From contig NZ_JPRN01000003.1 of NCBI RefSeq assembly GCF_000737715.1, positions 62,001-126,000 of the forward strand: 64,000 nucleotides of DNA. The letters are read 5' to 3'. Below are positions 35,569 to 45,188 of the stretch, piece by piece. Below the pieces are notes generated by a model. It did no database searches, was not told the DNA's origin, and saw only the letters and a list, made by a program, of their open reading frames with translations. Position numbers and translations under genes: made by a program. This DNA is from Chryseobacterium sp. JM1. Its GTDB lineage: Bacteria; Bacteroidota; Bacteroidia; Flavobacteriales; Weeksellaceae. Each line of letters opens with the position of its first letter. Within the stretch, counting starts at the first letter, position 1.

Positions 35569-37745
35569 AATGTGCTTGTTTCAGTTTCAATCTTTTTTTC
35601 AATTTCTAATATACTTTGTAGCCAGTTCAACCCTTCCCTGATATAAGTTGGTGTTTTAAGAGATGTAGGATCCTCAAAATATAACACATCAAGTGCAAAT
35701 TCCGCTTTTTTTACTCCTTCACCATTAATTGCTAAATATGCTTGTTGTGCAGAGGCATTTGGATCACCTTCATTAGCCGCTTTCACCATTTTTTTCAATA
35801 ATCCTGTTGTTTCTGTTATTGTCTTGAATGTTTCAATATTTTCCAAAACTAGTGCATCTTCAAAGGTATAAGGATAAACTTTTGTACCAGATATGTCAAT
35901 CTCCGTTTGATAAGCTATTCTTATCGGATAATCAGCTAAAAGTTTATTTTCAAAAGTTAATTCTAATAAATTGTCAATTTCTTTTATTTTTGGATTCCAG
36001 CTTTTTAAAGTTTCATTATCTGTAATTTGATCTGCTCCTTTTTGAGGCATGCATTTTTTATAACTATTTTTTGGAGGAATTTTTGAAATATCAGAATATT
36101 TTTCTTTAGAATCTAAATCAGTAATAATTAATGTAGTTAAACCTAATTTTTCTATTAGAGGTTTTAGTCTATGAGCGTGGCTTCCTCCAATTTCTAAAAT
36201 AGTTATATAACATTTGTCAAGTGTTACATGATTATTTTTTATGAAGTGAGGGAGAAGAATTCTTTCTGCTGGCCCTTCTACTAATATTGCAGCATCAGCG
36301 AAAAACAGATCATTATGAGTTGTATTTAGATATCTAATTACAAACTTTTCTGTTTCTTTCTCTTTGGGTTTTGCTGAGTCAAAAACTGATTTTATACTAA
36401 GAACTTCAGAAATAGGAATTGATGCTATATTTCTTTTAAAGTATCTTAAACTTTCAAATTTCTGATGAGCAATGTAACTAGAGTGGGTACTGATTACTAC
36501 TTGAGTAGTAAATTCATTCTTTTTACCCAATTCATCATGTTTTCTTAAGATTTTATAAGCCTCTTTAATAAAAACTTGTTGTACCTGAGCATGTAAATGA
36601 GCCTCTGGTTCTTCTATCAAAACTAAATGTAATGGTTCAATTATATCATTATTTTCATCAGCCTTCTTCCCTTTCTTCATCCATTCATCACGGTAGCTAA
36701 TTAACTTAAAAGCCATCGAAATTAAGTTTTGATAACCTAATCCATTGTACTTTTCTGGGAGAGATAATGCTTTATCAATATTATATATAACAGCAGACTC
36801 ATGATTTAATCCATCAGTTGCTTTAATGAGAGAAGATAATGTAATTTCAGGATTTCCAAACCCGGGATAATTTAAATCATGAAGTTCATCAATAGCTTTT
36901 TTGAAATTGGTTTGTAAATTACTATCAAAAATTTTTTGAGCATCATTTAAAGACTCTAATGCATTTAAATCATTCTCTGTAGGATTTATGTTAGGATTAA
37001 GATGCTTTTCATAATAAGAACGTAATTGAGAGGATAGAGTTGGGGTGTTTTGATATTCGGGTGATTTAGGATCACCAAATCCTCTTTGAGCATTTATTAC
37101 ATCCACCTTAATTAAGCCTTTAAGAGGATTTCCATCTAGCTCAAAATTGTTTTCTGTAATTATTTGTTCGTCATTGGGTCTTTCTGGATCGAGTATATAA
37201 GTCTTAATTTCAAAGTAAGAGTCTAACCTCCTTTCACAAAATTGCCAAAAATTTTTGGGCCAAAGATCTATAGATTTTCCAGAATCAGCCTTCAATTTAA
37301 TAATTCTTTGCCTAGCAATAGTGTATTCTTCAACTAGAGTTTCCATATTTTTAGGTTGTAGTATGAGCCTGATTCCCAAAAGGCCTCCAGTCCAATCTAG
37401 AGTAGGGATTAAATGACTTATATATCTTAATTCTGAAATATTTACATTTATCCACAAATCTAGCGCTGGTAAATATGGGTCTAATAAGTTAAGGCTTTTA
37501 TCTTCTTCAGCTAAGTTAGATTTAGTTATCCAAACTTCTGCAAGCTTATTTAATACATTCCAGTTCGTTATGGTAAAATCTTGTATTTCAAATTTCTTTT
37601 CTTTCAAGAAAGCCATCAGAGCTTCTATAGCTGTTGTTTTGCCACTATTATTAGCTCCAACTAGTATTGTTTCCTCATCTGAAAACTCTATTTTGCAATT
37701 CTGAAGTTTTCTAAAGTTTTTAATTTTTACAAAATCAATTTTCAT
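35565..37745 (-). CDS. gajA: Gabija protein GajA, OLD-family ATPase-nuclease
   Basis: A 726-residue protein. The ABC-type ATPase has Walker A GANNSGKTTA (residues 30-39), Walker B LVLIEEPEAHLHAQ and an H-loop VVISTHSSYIAH. The C-terminal TOPRIM nuclease domain has AILVEGPAERILLP with the catalytic Glu and LIITDLDSK with the DxD acids. This ATPase-TOPRIM order defines class 2 OLD nucleases, and pairing with a UvrD-like helicase identifies Gabija. GajA nicks DNA and is held in check by nucleotides until phage replication depletes them; this comes from the known system. It is larger than the B. cereus form (about 580 residues), with most extra length before Walker B and after TOPRIM. Confidence 0.85.
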   Translation of the reverse strand: MKIDFVKIKNFRKLQNCKIEFSDEETILVGANNSGKTTAIEALMAFLKEKKFEIQDFTITNWNVLNKLAEVWITKSNLAEEDKSLNLLDPYLPALDLWINVNISELRYISHLIPTLDWTGGLLGIRLILQPKNMETLVEEYTIARQRIIKLKADSGKSIDLWPKNFWQFCERRLDSYFEIKTYILDPERPNDEQIITENNFELDGNPLKGLIKVDVINAQRGFGDPKSPEYQNTPTLSSQLRSYYEKHLNPNINPTENDLNALESLNDAQKIFDSNLQTNFKKAIDELHDLNYPGFGNPEITLSSLIKATDGLNHESAVIYNIDKALSLPEKYNGLGYQNLISMAFKLISYRDEWMKKGKKADENNDIIEPLHLVLIEEPEAHLHAQVQQVFIKEAYKILRKHDELGKKNEFTTQVVISTHSSYIAHQKFESLRYFKRNIASIPISEVLSIKSVFDSAKPKEKETEKFVIRYLNTTHNDLFFADAAILVEGPAERILLPHFIKNNHVTLDKCYITILEIGGSHAHRLKPLIEKLGLTTLIITDLDSKEKYSDISKIPPKNSYKKCMPQKGADQITDNETLKSWNPKIKEIDNLLELTFENKLLADYPIRIAYQTEIDISGTKVYPYTFEDALVLENIETFKTITETTGLLKKMVKAANEGDPNASAQQAYLAINGEGVKKAEFALDVLYFEDPTSLKTPTYIREGLNWLQSILEIEKKIETETSTL

Positions 37746-37943
37746 GGTGGTTTTTTGAATGTTTTGGGACTTTTCTAAATATTTAACTTAGTTGTTTTTT
37801 TATAAATATTGTAGTTTGTAAATATATAAAACTCGTAAAATAAAGTTTTACTGTTTTCCGTAAACAAAAAAATAAAGATGAGGTTAAAATTTTGAATCCG
37901 TATTTTCACGGAATTTCTTAAAGATTTCGAAAATTTCGTCACT

Positions 37944-37970
37944 AAAAAAATCCCAACTCTCGTCAGGATT
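37944..37970 (-). terminator. Terminator-like hairpin upstream of gajA
   Basis: On the minus strand aatcctgac / gaga / gttgggatt is followed by seven T; the stem has two wobble pairs. It would stop transcription arriving from the ATPase gene at 38223. Its core is the inverted match of the terminator at 33573-33591. Confidence 0.5.
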
Positions 37971-38091
37971 TATTCATTTATAAGTTAAAAAAAAATCAGA
38001 TAAACTAATTCTTTTCGCTTCACACATTTTGAAAAATGTTTCAACAGAGTCTATAAGTTTTCCCGCTTTTTATTATTGTTATTCAAATATC

Positions 38092-38125
38092 AATCAGAGT
38101 AGATTATTTCTGCTCTGATTTTTTT
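38092..38125 (+). terminator. Terminator-like hairpin
   Basis: A 12-bp stem (one wobble) aatcagagtaga/tctgctctgatt with a 5-nt loop and a T-run on the plus strand. No plus-strand gene ends nearby, so it may block antisense transcription or be left over from a lost gene. Confidence 0.5.
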
Positions 38126-38157
38126 AAGGGTTGACAGCTGTCAATGATTCTCTTAAA

Positions 38158-38217
38158 GTAACCTCTACAGGATTCAAACCTGCAACCTTTTTAAAGCCTT
38201 ACAGAAGCTACCGTCAC
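38158..38217 (-). pseudogene. tRNA remnant (3' part, related to tRNA-Arg)
   Basis: Bases 38160-38189 match the T-arm and acceptor 3' part of the tRNA-Arg(ACG) at 61132-61205 at 27 of 30 positions (both show caggattcaaacctg). Reading further, no anticodon arm forms and the total is about 60 bases, so it is not a working tRNA. Such remnants are typical footprints of elements that integrate in tRNA 3' ends. Confidence 0.6.
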
Positions 38218-38222
38218 AGATC

Positions 38223-38735
38223 CTAGGATAAAATTCCGGCCAGCACCTGATCTTTTCGGTTCGATAAAGTTCCGCTTACTTTAATGACTTTTATTCCAAG
38301 ATCTTCAATCCAGTCATAAAGTAAATCATTAACCTTATACCTGAGTTTTGGGAGCTCTATCTGATGATTGGATATCAGATCAGGTTCTTCAATAGGGACA
38401 AAAACAAAAAGATCAATTTCAGCAATGATGGTTTGAACTTTTTCAAAGAGAAACTGGATATTTCGACCTGAATCAAGAACATGAAGATAAGCTAAGATAT
38501 CAATGACACATCTGTCAAATATGACATCATCTCCGCTTTTTAAGACCAGGTTGGCTGAATAATTAAATTGTTCAAGAAAATCGTCAGGATGAGGTTCTTC
38601 TGAAAATTCATACCCTGAAGACTCCATCTGGTAATAGGGTTCTATTTCAAGGGTGTACCCGGGAAGGTTCTCCAGAAGTTCTTCTGCCAATGTGGTTTTG
38701 CCGACTTTGTGAGCACCGATTATTGCAATTCTCAT
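38223..38735 (-). CDS. Small AAA/P-loop ATPase
   Basis: 170 residues starting MRIAIIGAHKVGKTTLAEEL, a Walker A at residues 7-15. DVIFDRCVIDILAYLHVL follows as Walker B-like segment, and a nucleotide-kinase style fold (AAA_28 group, near nicotinamide ribose kinase-like ATPases). It contains no signal or membrane segment. The substrate is not predictable. It is a single gene beside the tRNA remnant and upstream of the Gabija pair. Confidence 0.75.
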   Translation of the reverse strand: MRIAIIGAHKVGKTTLAEELLENLPGYTLEIEPYYQMESSGYEFSEEPHPDDFLEQFNYSANLVLKSGDDVIFDRCVIDILAYLHVLDSGRNIQFLFEKVQTIIAEIDLFVFVPIEEPDLISNHQIELPKLRYKVNDLLYDWIEDLGIKVIKVSGTLSNRKDQVLAGILS

Positions 38736-38884
38736 ATTTCAGTTTATATTATAATCCAAAAGTCTGGTAAGGGATTTTCGTGCCAGTTTTTTGAGCGTCC
38801 ATGGTATAGAGTTTGCCAGTCTATTTAATAGCATAATTTTTCTATATTTAGAACAGGTATATAAATATAATATAAAAAAAGATA

Positions 38885-39556
38885 ATGCCAATAAACCAAA
38901 TACCTCCGGACGGAGGCATGTTATATAAAGAAACAGATATGGCCCGGTTTTTCCCTGAGCCATTCAATGCAATAACTGCTCTGTTATTTTTAGCCATAGC
39001 TATCTTTTGGACCCTTAAAATAAAGGGTAATTTTAAAGAATATCCTTTTTTAACCTACTGCTTAATGTTATTATATATTGGTGCCATAGGGGGAACTGTT
39101 TACCATGCATTCAGACAATGGCCGGTATTTATCATGATGGATTGGATGCCCATTATGCTGCTCTGTTTATCTGCCGGATTTTATTTTGTAGCTCAGAGCA
39201 CCAGATGGTACTATGCTGTTGTAATGGTTCTTGTATATCTGATATTGATGTTGGCTTTAAGAAATTGGATTTTGACAGATAACACTTCTCTTTTTATCAA
39301 CCTAAATTATGCAATCATGGCTTCATTTGTGCTTTTCTCGGTATTACGTTATTTGATCTATACCCAATGGAAAGCCGGCCAATGGGTAGGCTTTGCTTTA
39401 TTGTCGTTTGCGCTTGCGCTCACTTTCCGGATCATTGATAAACGGGAATGGTTGAGTTTCGGAACACACTTTTTATGGCATACGTTTGGGGCGGTAGCCA
39501 CATTTTGCATGTTTAATTATATCTATCTTACGCGGAATGCCATTAGAAAAACATAA
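38885..39556 (+). CDS. Membrane protein with CREST/ceramidase-type motifs
   Basis: A 223-residue protein with about seven membrane helices. It shows the motif set of the CREST hydrolase superfamily (alkaline ceramidases, PAQR): FPEPFNAITALLF near the first helix (E...N), VYHAFRQWPVFIMMDWMP with His and Asp, and THFLWHTFGAVA as HxxxH in the last helices. These residues would form an intramembrane zinc site. I infer a hydrolase acting on lipids or related amides; the true substrate is unknown. It may begin at the next ATG (38918), which trims a polar leader. Confidence 0.6.
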   Translation: MPINQIPPDGGMLYKETDMARFFPEPFNAITALLFLAIAIFWTLKIKGNFKEYPFLTYCLMLLYIGAIGGTVYHAFRQWPVFIMMDWMPIMLLCLSAGFYFVAQSTRWYYAVVMVLVYLILMLALRNWILTDNTSLFINLNYAIMASFVLFSVLRYLIYTQWKAGQWVGFALLSFALALTFRIIDKREWLSFGTHFLWHTFGAVATFCMFNYIYLTRNAIRKT

Positions 39557-39608
39557 GTAGTTTTTGTTCTCTTTGAAACTCTAATTCATAGATAAAGTCT
39601 GTTTAAAC

Positions 39609-39809
39609 TTAACCACAAAAGTCACAAAAGATTTTTAAACACTTAAGCTATTTAAGTTATATACTTTGTGAATAAGAAGTACACTAAAGTTTTTTGAAAA
39701 TCAAAGATTTTCATCTTATGTGAACTTAATTGTGCGGTATTCCTTTAAACTTTCTAAAATGTACTAAAGTGTTTAAAAAATAAAAACTTTTGTGACTTTT
39801 GTGGTTTAA
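39609..39809. repeat. MITE-like inverted-repeat element
   Basis: The arms (about 39609-39647 and 39764-39809) are imperfect inverted repeats built on accacaaaagtcacaaaag and its complement, continuing into taaacactta/taaagtgttta. The centre is AT-rich with no gene. It fills the space between the CREST-type gene and the PIG-L operon. Confidence 0.6.
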
Positions 39810-39881
39810 TAAAAAAAACAACCAGTTTTTTGTGAAATTCACAGTCTGATTCTTTTACGTCTGAAAGAAAGATGATTTACT

Positions 39882-39889
39882 TATATTTG
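39882..39889 (+). promoter_or_regulatory. -7 promoter element of the PIG-L operon
   Basis: TATATTTG matches TAnnTTTG, ending 19 bases before the ATG at 39909. Confidence 0.5.
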
Positions 39890-39908
39890 CCCAGCAAAGT
39901 AAAATTAA

Positions 39909-42413
39909 ATGTTTAAAAAAGTAAGCACTGTATGTATCCTAGGATTTTATACGGTTTTTTGTTCGGCCCAGCAGGTTCGGCCTTCAAAATCATCTGAAAT
40001 TTACCGTGAACTCAAAACCCTTAAACAGCTGCCTAAAGTTTTATACCTTGCGGCTCATCCCGATGATGAAAATACAGGATTACTTTCCTGGTTAATCAAC
40101 GATCAAAATGTTGAAACGGGCTACTTGTCTTTAACCAGAGGTGATGGTGGTCAGAATTTATTAGGCACAGAACAGGGTGCTGCATTGGGTTTAATCAGAA
40201 CGCATGAGCTTTTAGAGGCCAGAAAGTTAGACGGTGCCCAACAGTTTTTTACCCGTGCGATTGATTTCGGGTTCTCTAAAAATACGACCGATACCTTTAA
40301 ACAATGGGATGCAGACAGCATTACTGCGGATGTCGTTTGGGTCATCCGTCAATTCCGTCCTGATGTGATCATTTGTCGTTTTCCTCCTACTGCTGCGGCA
40401 GGGCACGGACAACATGCGGCTTCGGCTGTGGTGGCGGAAAAAGCTTTTAAGCTGGCAGGTGATAAAACGGCTTTCCCAGAACAACTAAAATATGTGAATG
40501 TATGGCAACCAAAACGTGTATTGTGGAATACGTTCCGCTTTGGTGGGGTCAATACAACAGCTGAAAATCAACTCAAAGTTACCGTTGGGCAATATGATGC
40601 GCAACTGGGAATGGGCTATGGCGAATTGGCAGGATTAAGCAGAAGTTTACATAAGAGCCAGGGTGCGGGAACACAGTCTGTAGCCGGCATCAGAACTGAA
40701 TATTTTGCCCACGTTACTGGCGAGCCTGCAAAAGCAACACTTTTTGACGGAGTAGCTAAAATCTGGACCGCAAAAGGAAACACCGATATAGACCAATCAT
40801 TAGATCAAATTATTTCCACTTTCAATTTCAATAATCCTGACCTCAGCTTACCAGCTTTGCTTGCTTTGCGAAAGAAGGTCATGGCGCTAAAAAATGTAGA
40901 GCTAAAAAATGATAAACTTAAATCCCTTGATCATATTATTTTAAGCTGTGCCGGGTTTATGGGTGAAGTGGTTACCAACCAAGCTGAAGCTGTTGCCGGG
41001 GATCATTATAATTTCAGGTTAAATTTGATTTCAAGAGCTGCAAATCCTGTTGTTTTAGACAATGTAAAATGGTTAGGTCAATCAGAAAGCTTCAACAGAA
41101 CACTGTCAAAAGATTCTTTAATTACCATTCAGCATGATATTCAGATTCCTGCGGATGCAGCACTTACAGAACCTTACTGGTTGGCAAAACCTCCCACGAA
41201 CGCAGCCACTTTCTCTGTTCCGAATGATACTTTAGTCGGTTTACCTGAGGCAGAATCACCACTGAATGTTTGGGTTGGTTTAAAAATAGGTTCGGAAAAT
41301 TTTCAGGTTAAACTTCCTTTATCGTTCAAGAAATTAGATCCGGTGCGTGGTGATGTGGTCGAAGCCTTGCGTATTGTTCCTGCATTGGAACTGAAATTTA
41401 CACAACCGCTTTATGTGGTCAAAGAAAATGAAGATCTACATTTGAGTTTAAATGTTAAGGCTAACTCCAGCAAAAAGTTCAGTAATGGTAAAGTAAACCT
41501 GATGTATAACGGAGAACGGTTAGGCGGCGCTGATGTAAGTTCGCTCAATGGAAAAGATACGACCATCGATTATATTATTCCAAAAACAAAGCTTGCCACA
41601 ATACATTCATCCCGCTTACAATTGGATGCCAATTTTGTTGCAGATGGAGTCACTTATAATAAAAAACAGGTATTAATTCAGTATCCTCATTTACCCTCCT
41701 TACAATATTTTACGCCTGCCACTGTTACCGTAATGAAAGGCGATATTCAGGCGAAGGTTAAAAAAGTGGGTTACATAGAAGGTGCAGGCGATTTCATTCC
41801 TGAGTTCCTGCGTATTGCAGGTATTCAGGTAGATGTTTTGAAAGACGAAGATTTTTATGGTAAAATAGATGAAACCGGCGGAAACGGTAGTCAAAACAAG
41901 CTGTCGCAATATGATGCCATCGTATTGGGTGTTCGTGCCAACAACACAGAGAAAAAGCTGGGCCGCTGGATGCCTTTTTTATGGTCTTATGTAAAAGGCG
42001 GAGGTAATTTGGTGATGCAGTATAACACCAACCAGGATACAACCGTTGACCAATTGGGAATGTACAATTTCAGTATTGCCAATAAGCGGGTTACCGAAGA
42101 AAATGCTGTAGTTACATTTTTAAATCCCAATCATAAATTACTGAACTTTCCGAACAAAATTACTGCGGATGATTTTAAAGGTTGGGTACAGGAGCGTGGC
42201 GCCTATTTCCCTGCTCAATGGGATGCAGCGTATGAACCACTTTTTGAAATGCACGATACAGATGAAGAGCCTCTACAGGGATCAACTTTATCTGCCCAAT
42301 ACGGGAAGGGTAATTTTATCTATACACCGTTGGCATTTTTCAGACAGCTGCCTGCGGGAAATGTTGGGGCGGCACGTTTATTTTTTAACTTTTTATCTGC
42401 ACAGAAAAACTGA
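39909..42413 (+). CDS. PIG-L family deacetylase with ThuA-like C-terminus
   Basis: 834 residues with signal peptide (MFKKVSTVCILGFYTVFCSAQ). The LmbE/PIG-L zinc site is clear: YLAAHPDDENTG (AHPDDE) and GHGQHAASAVV (second His pair), so N-acetyl-sugar deacetylation is expected, in the periplasm. The middle is beta-rich. The last 220 residues look like a glutamine-amidotransferase-type domain (YDAIVLGVRANN, YVKGGGNLVMQYNTNQ). The stop overlaps the next small gene (TGATG at 42411-42415), and a symporter follows. Import of the deacetylated sugar or amino sugar is the likely purpose. Confidence 0.9.
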   Translation: MFKKVSTVCILGFYTVFCSAQQVRPSKSSEIYRELKTLKQLPKVLYLAAHPDDENTGLLSWLINDQNVETGYLSLTRGDGGQNLLGTEQGAALGLIRTHELLEARKLDGAQQFFTRAIDFGFSKNTTDTFKQWDADSITADVVWVIRQFRPDVIICRFPPTAAAGHGQHAASAVVAEKAFKLAGDKTAFPEQLKYVNVWQPKRVLWNTFRFGGVNTTAENQLKVTVGQYDAQLGMGYGELAGLSRSLHKSQGAGTQSVAGIRTEYFAHVTGEPAKATLFDGVAKIWTAKGNTDIDQSLDQIISTFNFNNPDLSLPALLALRKKVMALKNVELKNDKLKSLDHIILSCAGFMGEVVTNQAEAVAGDHYNFRLNLISRAANPVVLDNVKWLGQSESFNRTLSKDSLITIQHDIQIPADAALTEPYWLAKPPTNAATFSVPNDTLVGLPEAESPLNVWVGLKIGSENFQVKLPLSFKKLDPVRGDVVEALRIVPALELKFTQPLYVVKENEDLHLSLNVKANSSKKFSNGKVNLMYNGERLGGADVSSLNGKDTTIDYIIPKTKLATIHSSRLQLDANFVADGVTYNKKQVLIQYPHLPSLQYFTPATVTVMKGDIQAKVKKVGYIEGAGDFIPEFLRIAGIQVDVLKDEDFYGKIDETGGNGSQNKLSQYDAIVLGVRANNTEKKLGRWMPFLWSYVKGGGNLVMQYNTNQDTTVDQLGMYNFSIANKRVTEENAVVTFLNPNHKLLNFPNKITADDFKGWVQERGAYFPAQWDAAYEPLFEMHDTDEEPLQGSTLSAQYGKGNFIYTPLAFFRQLPAGNVGAARLFFNFLSAQKN

Positions 42414-42517
42414 TGAACAATCAACTTAAAAATTGGAATACCTGGTACATACTTTTGGCGGTTGCATTGGTATTGCAGATCGCATTTTATTATTTGTTTA
42501 CTAAATTCTGGGCATGA
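42413..42517 (+). CDS. 34-residue membrane peptide coupled to PIG-L and symporter genes
   Basis: The frame reads MNNQLKNWNTWYILLAVALV then [14 protein letters not shown] and stops. It is one hydrophobic helix with a polar N-terminus. Its ATG overlaps the deacetylase stop (TGATG) and its stop overlaps the symporter start (ATGA, 42514-42517), so all three genes are translationally coupled. This tight placement argues for a real gene and for a small subunit of the symporter, comparable in idea to the longer DUF4212 partners of other SSS carriers. No family is known to me. Confidence 0.75.
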   Translation: MNNQLKNWNTWYILLAVALVLQIAFYYLFTKFWA

Positions 42518-44205
42518 GTACTATAGATTGGACAGTTCTTATTGTTACACTGGTTGCAGTGGTGGTTTACGGCGTATTCATCGGTCGTGGCCAAAAAAGC
42601 AACGAATCCTACCTGAAAGCAGATAATAAAATGCCCTGGTACATTGTGTTGATCGGGATTATGGCGACGCAGGCAAGTGCCATTACTTTTCTTTCAGCAC
42701 CGGGACAGGCTTATACAGACGGTATGCGTTTCGTGCAGTATTACTTTGGTTTGCCTTTGGCGATGATTGTTATCTGTATCACGTTCATCCCGATTTTTCA
42801 GCGCTTAAATGTGTACACGGCTTATGAATATTTGGAAAACCGTTTTGATAAAAAAACAAGGGTGCTTACTTCACTGCTTTTTCTTTTTTCCAGAGGCTTA
42901 TCAACGGGAATCAGTATCTACGCTCCGAGTATCATCTTATCAAGCGTTTTAAACTGGAATATTTATTTAACCAATGTATTAACGGGTGGTATTCTTTTGA
43001 TTTATACCTATGTTGGCGGTGCAAAAGCGATCGCTCACACTCAAAAATTACAGTTTCTCATTATTCTGGGAACAATGGCTTTTGCAGGTTATTTGCTTAT
43101 TCAGAATATGCCGAATGGAATTGGTTTCAAGGATGCACTTTATCTGGCGGGGAAATCCGGAAAGCTCAATGTCATCACCACAGAATTCGACTGGAAGGAT
43201 AAATACAATATTTGGAGCGGACTGATTGGAGGTTTTTTTCTGGCCCTTTCTTACTTCGGTACGGACCAGAGTCAGGTTGGGAGGTATATTACTGCGAAGG
43301 ACAATACCAATGCAAAAATGGGCTTGCTGTTGAACGGATTGGTTAAAATTCCGATGCAGTTTGCTATTCTCCTCATCGGTGCCTTGCTTTTTGCTTTCTT
43401 TTCTTTAAAACCGGCTCCGATTTATTTTAACGAACGCTCTTATCAACATTTAAAGGAAACACAACCTGAACAGGCTGCGGTTTTTGAAAAAGAACATCAG
43501 GATTTACAGATAAAATTTAATGCAGAATCGAAAGAAATTCTAAAGTTGAAAGAAGCTCATTCTCCCCAACTTAATAAAACGGTTCAGGATTTTAAAAATA
43601 CACAAACCCAGGTAAAAGCGCTACACGGAAGGGTAGAAGAAGCGATCAATCAATCAAACTATAATGCCGAGAAAACGGATACCAATTATATTTTCCTGTA
43701 TTTCGTAAAAAACACCTTGCCTGTAGGAATGATCGGTTTACTGTTTGCCGTCATTTTTCTGGCGAGCTGGGGTTCAATTTCCGCAGCACTGAATTCCCTT
43801 GCCGCCTGCTCATTAAAAGACGTTCATTTGATATTTAAAAAAGAAATTCCTGATGATGCCACCGAATTGAAGTACAGCCGACTGCACACTTTAGCCTGGG
43901 GTATCTTCTCAATCGGCGTAGCTATGTTTGCGACTCAAATGGGTTCTCTGATTGAAGCGGTGAATGTATTGGGTTCTCTTTTCTACGGTCCGATATTGGG
44001 GATTTTTCTGGTCGCCTTTTACTATAAAAAAATCACCGGTCCGATTGTATTTATTGCTGCTATTTTATCAGAAATTACGGTGATTGCCGTTTATAAATTC
44101 GATATCATTTCATTCCTTTGGCTTAATGTCATTGGGGCGGCGGCAGTCATTATATTTTCGGCAATCGGGTTATTGTTTTATAAGCAGAAAGCAGTAAATT
44201 CGTAA
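42514..44205 (+). CDS. Sodium/solute symporter (SSS family)
   Basis: 563 residues with about 13 membrane helices of the LeuT-fold SSS family ([56 protein letters not shown]). It imports a solute with sodium, probably the product of the coupled deacetylase. Between helices near residues 305-390 sits an unusual charged, coiled-coil-like insert ([20 protein letters not shown] and on to AEEAINQ-type text) not present in short SSS members. Start ATG 42514 overlaps the small peptide gene. Confidence 0.9.
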   Translation: MSTIDWTVLIVTLVAVVVYGVFIGRGQKSNESYLKADNKMPWYIVLIGIMATQASAITFLSAPGQAYTDGMRFVQYYFGLPLAMIVICITFIPIFQRLNVYTAYEYLENRFDKKTRVLTSLLFLFSRGLSTGISIYAPSIILSSVLNWNIYLTNVLTGGILLIYTYVGGAKAIAHTQKLQFLIILGTMAFAGYLLIQNMPNGIGFKDALYLAGKSGKLNVITTEFDWKDKYNIWSGLIGGFFLALSYFGTDQSQVGRYITAKDNTNAKMGLLLNGLVKIPMQFAILLIGALLFAFFSLKPAPIYFNERSYQHLKETQPEQAAVFEKEHQDLQIKFNAESKEILKLKEAHSPQLNKTVQDFKNTQTQVKALHGRVEEAINQSNYNAEKTDTNYIFLYFVKNTLPVGMIGLLFAVIFLASWGSISAALNSLAACSLKDVHLIFKKEIPDDATELKYSRLHTLAWGIFSIGVAMFATQMGSLIEAVNVLGSLFYGPILGIFLVAFYYKKITGPIVFIAAILSEITVIAVYKFDIISFLWLNVIGAAAVIIFSAIGLLFYKQKAVNS

Positions 44206-44237
44206 ACGAACAAAGTAAACATACAAACAAAAATATT

Positions 44238-44756
44238 ATGAAAACTATCATTAAATCTGCTGTCGTCCTTGTTGCGACAATGACAATCTCCATGAATGCC
44301 TTTGCACAGGATACTAAAAAACCTGCCAGCCCTCCGGCTACCGCTACAGGAAAAATTAAAGATGCAACCATTACCATAGCCTATAGCAGTCCTTCTGTAA
44401 AAGGACGTGAAATCTGGGGTGGTTTAGAAGCTTATGATAAAGTTTGGCGTGCGGGTGCCAATGAGGCCACTACTTTCGAAACGGATAAAAATATTACCGT
44501 TCAGGGTAAACCGCTGCCTGCAGGTAAATACAGCTTTTTCTTAATCCCTAAAAAAACCGGAACCTGGACTGCGATTTTTAACAAAGAGCCAAAACAGTGG
44601 GGCGCTTACAAATACGAAGAATCTAAAGATGCTTTGCGTGTAGATGTAAAAACAAAAGCTTTACCAGCAACACAGGAAACTTTAGTATATAAAATAAACA
44701 GTAATGGATTCACAATGGATTGGGATAAAATCTCAGTTCCTGTAGAGATCAAATAA
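44238..44756 (+). CDS. DUF2911 domain protein
   Basis: 172 residues with a signal peptide ([24 protein letters not shown]). The mature part is the DUF2911 domain: [35 protein letters not shown] and [17 protein letters not shown] are its conserved lines. Function unknown; family members are periplasmic or outer-membrane-facing and frequent in Bacteroidetes. It is 33 bases after the symporter and ends at a terminator, so it probably belongs to the same operon. Confidence 0.9.
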   Translation: MKTIIKSAVVLVATMTISMNAFAQDTKKPASPPATATGKIKDATITIAYSSPSVKGREIWGGLEAYDKVWRAGANEATTFETDKNITVQGKPLPAGKYSFFLIPKKTGTWTAIFNKEPKQWGAYKYEESKDALRVDVKTKALPATQETLVYKINSNGFTMDWDKISVPVEIK

Positions 44757-44774
44757 ATTTGAATATAAGAAATT

Positions 44775-44803
44775 AAAATCCCGTTAATGCGGGATTTTTT
44801 TTG
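44775..44803 (+). terminator. Rho-independent terminator
   Basis: Stem atcccg/cgggat with loop ttaatg and eight T; it closes the PIG-L/SSS/DUF2911 operon. Confidence 0.8.
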
Positions 44804-44937
44804 TTTAAAAGTTTGATATTACATCAAAGATAACTCTTGTAAATTAAATTTGATAAAGAGATATTTATGAAAAAAAGATATAACTATTTGATAGCTATAT
44901 CTTAAAGTGACCAAGACGAGCGTGTTTTCAATCACTT

Positions 44938-45171
44938 TTATGATTCTGCAAGCAAAGATATCACGACGGTACAGATTTTTCCTTTATCATTCAGTTTTTT
45001 ACCTGCTTCCTGAATAAAGAAATAAGCTACATTGCTATTGTAATGGATAGCCAATTTTGCGCCCTTTGCAGCAAAGTTTCTGCTTAGAAGTCCTCCTAAA
45101 TTTTTTGCATGTCCGGCAATTAATACAACCTTGTTTTGTAAATCATTTTTTTTAGCATAATGAATGTTTTT
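44938..45171 (-). pseudogene. SDR oxidoreductase remnant
   Basis: The minus frame reads NKVVLIAGHAKNLGGLLSRN then FAAKGAKLAIHYNSN, the N-terminal Rossmann unit of short-chain dehydrogenases, with the first Gly of the nucleotide motif changed (GHAKNLGG). It ends at a stop after about 75 codons and has no start codon. It is a 5' fragment of a lost gene. Confidence 0.7.
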
Positions 45172-45188
45172 TTATTGATATTGTTTTT

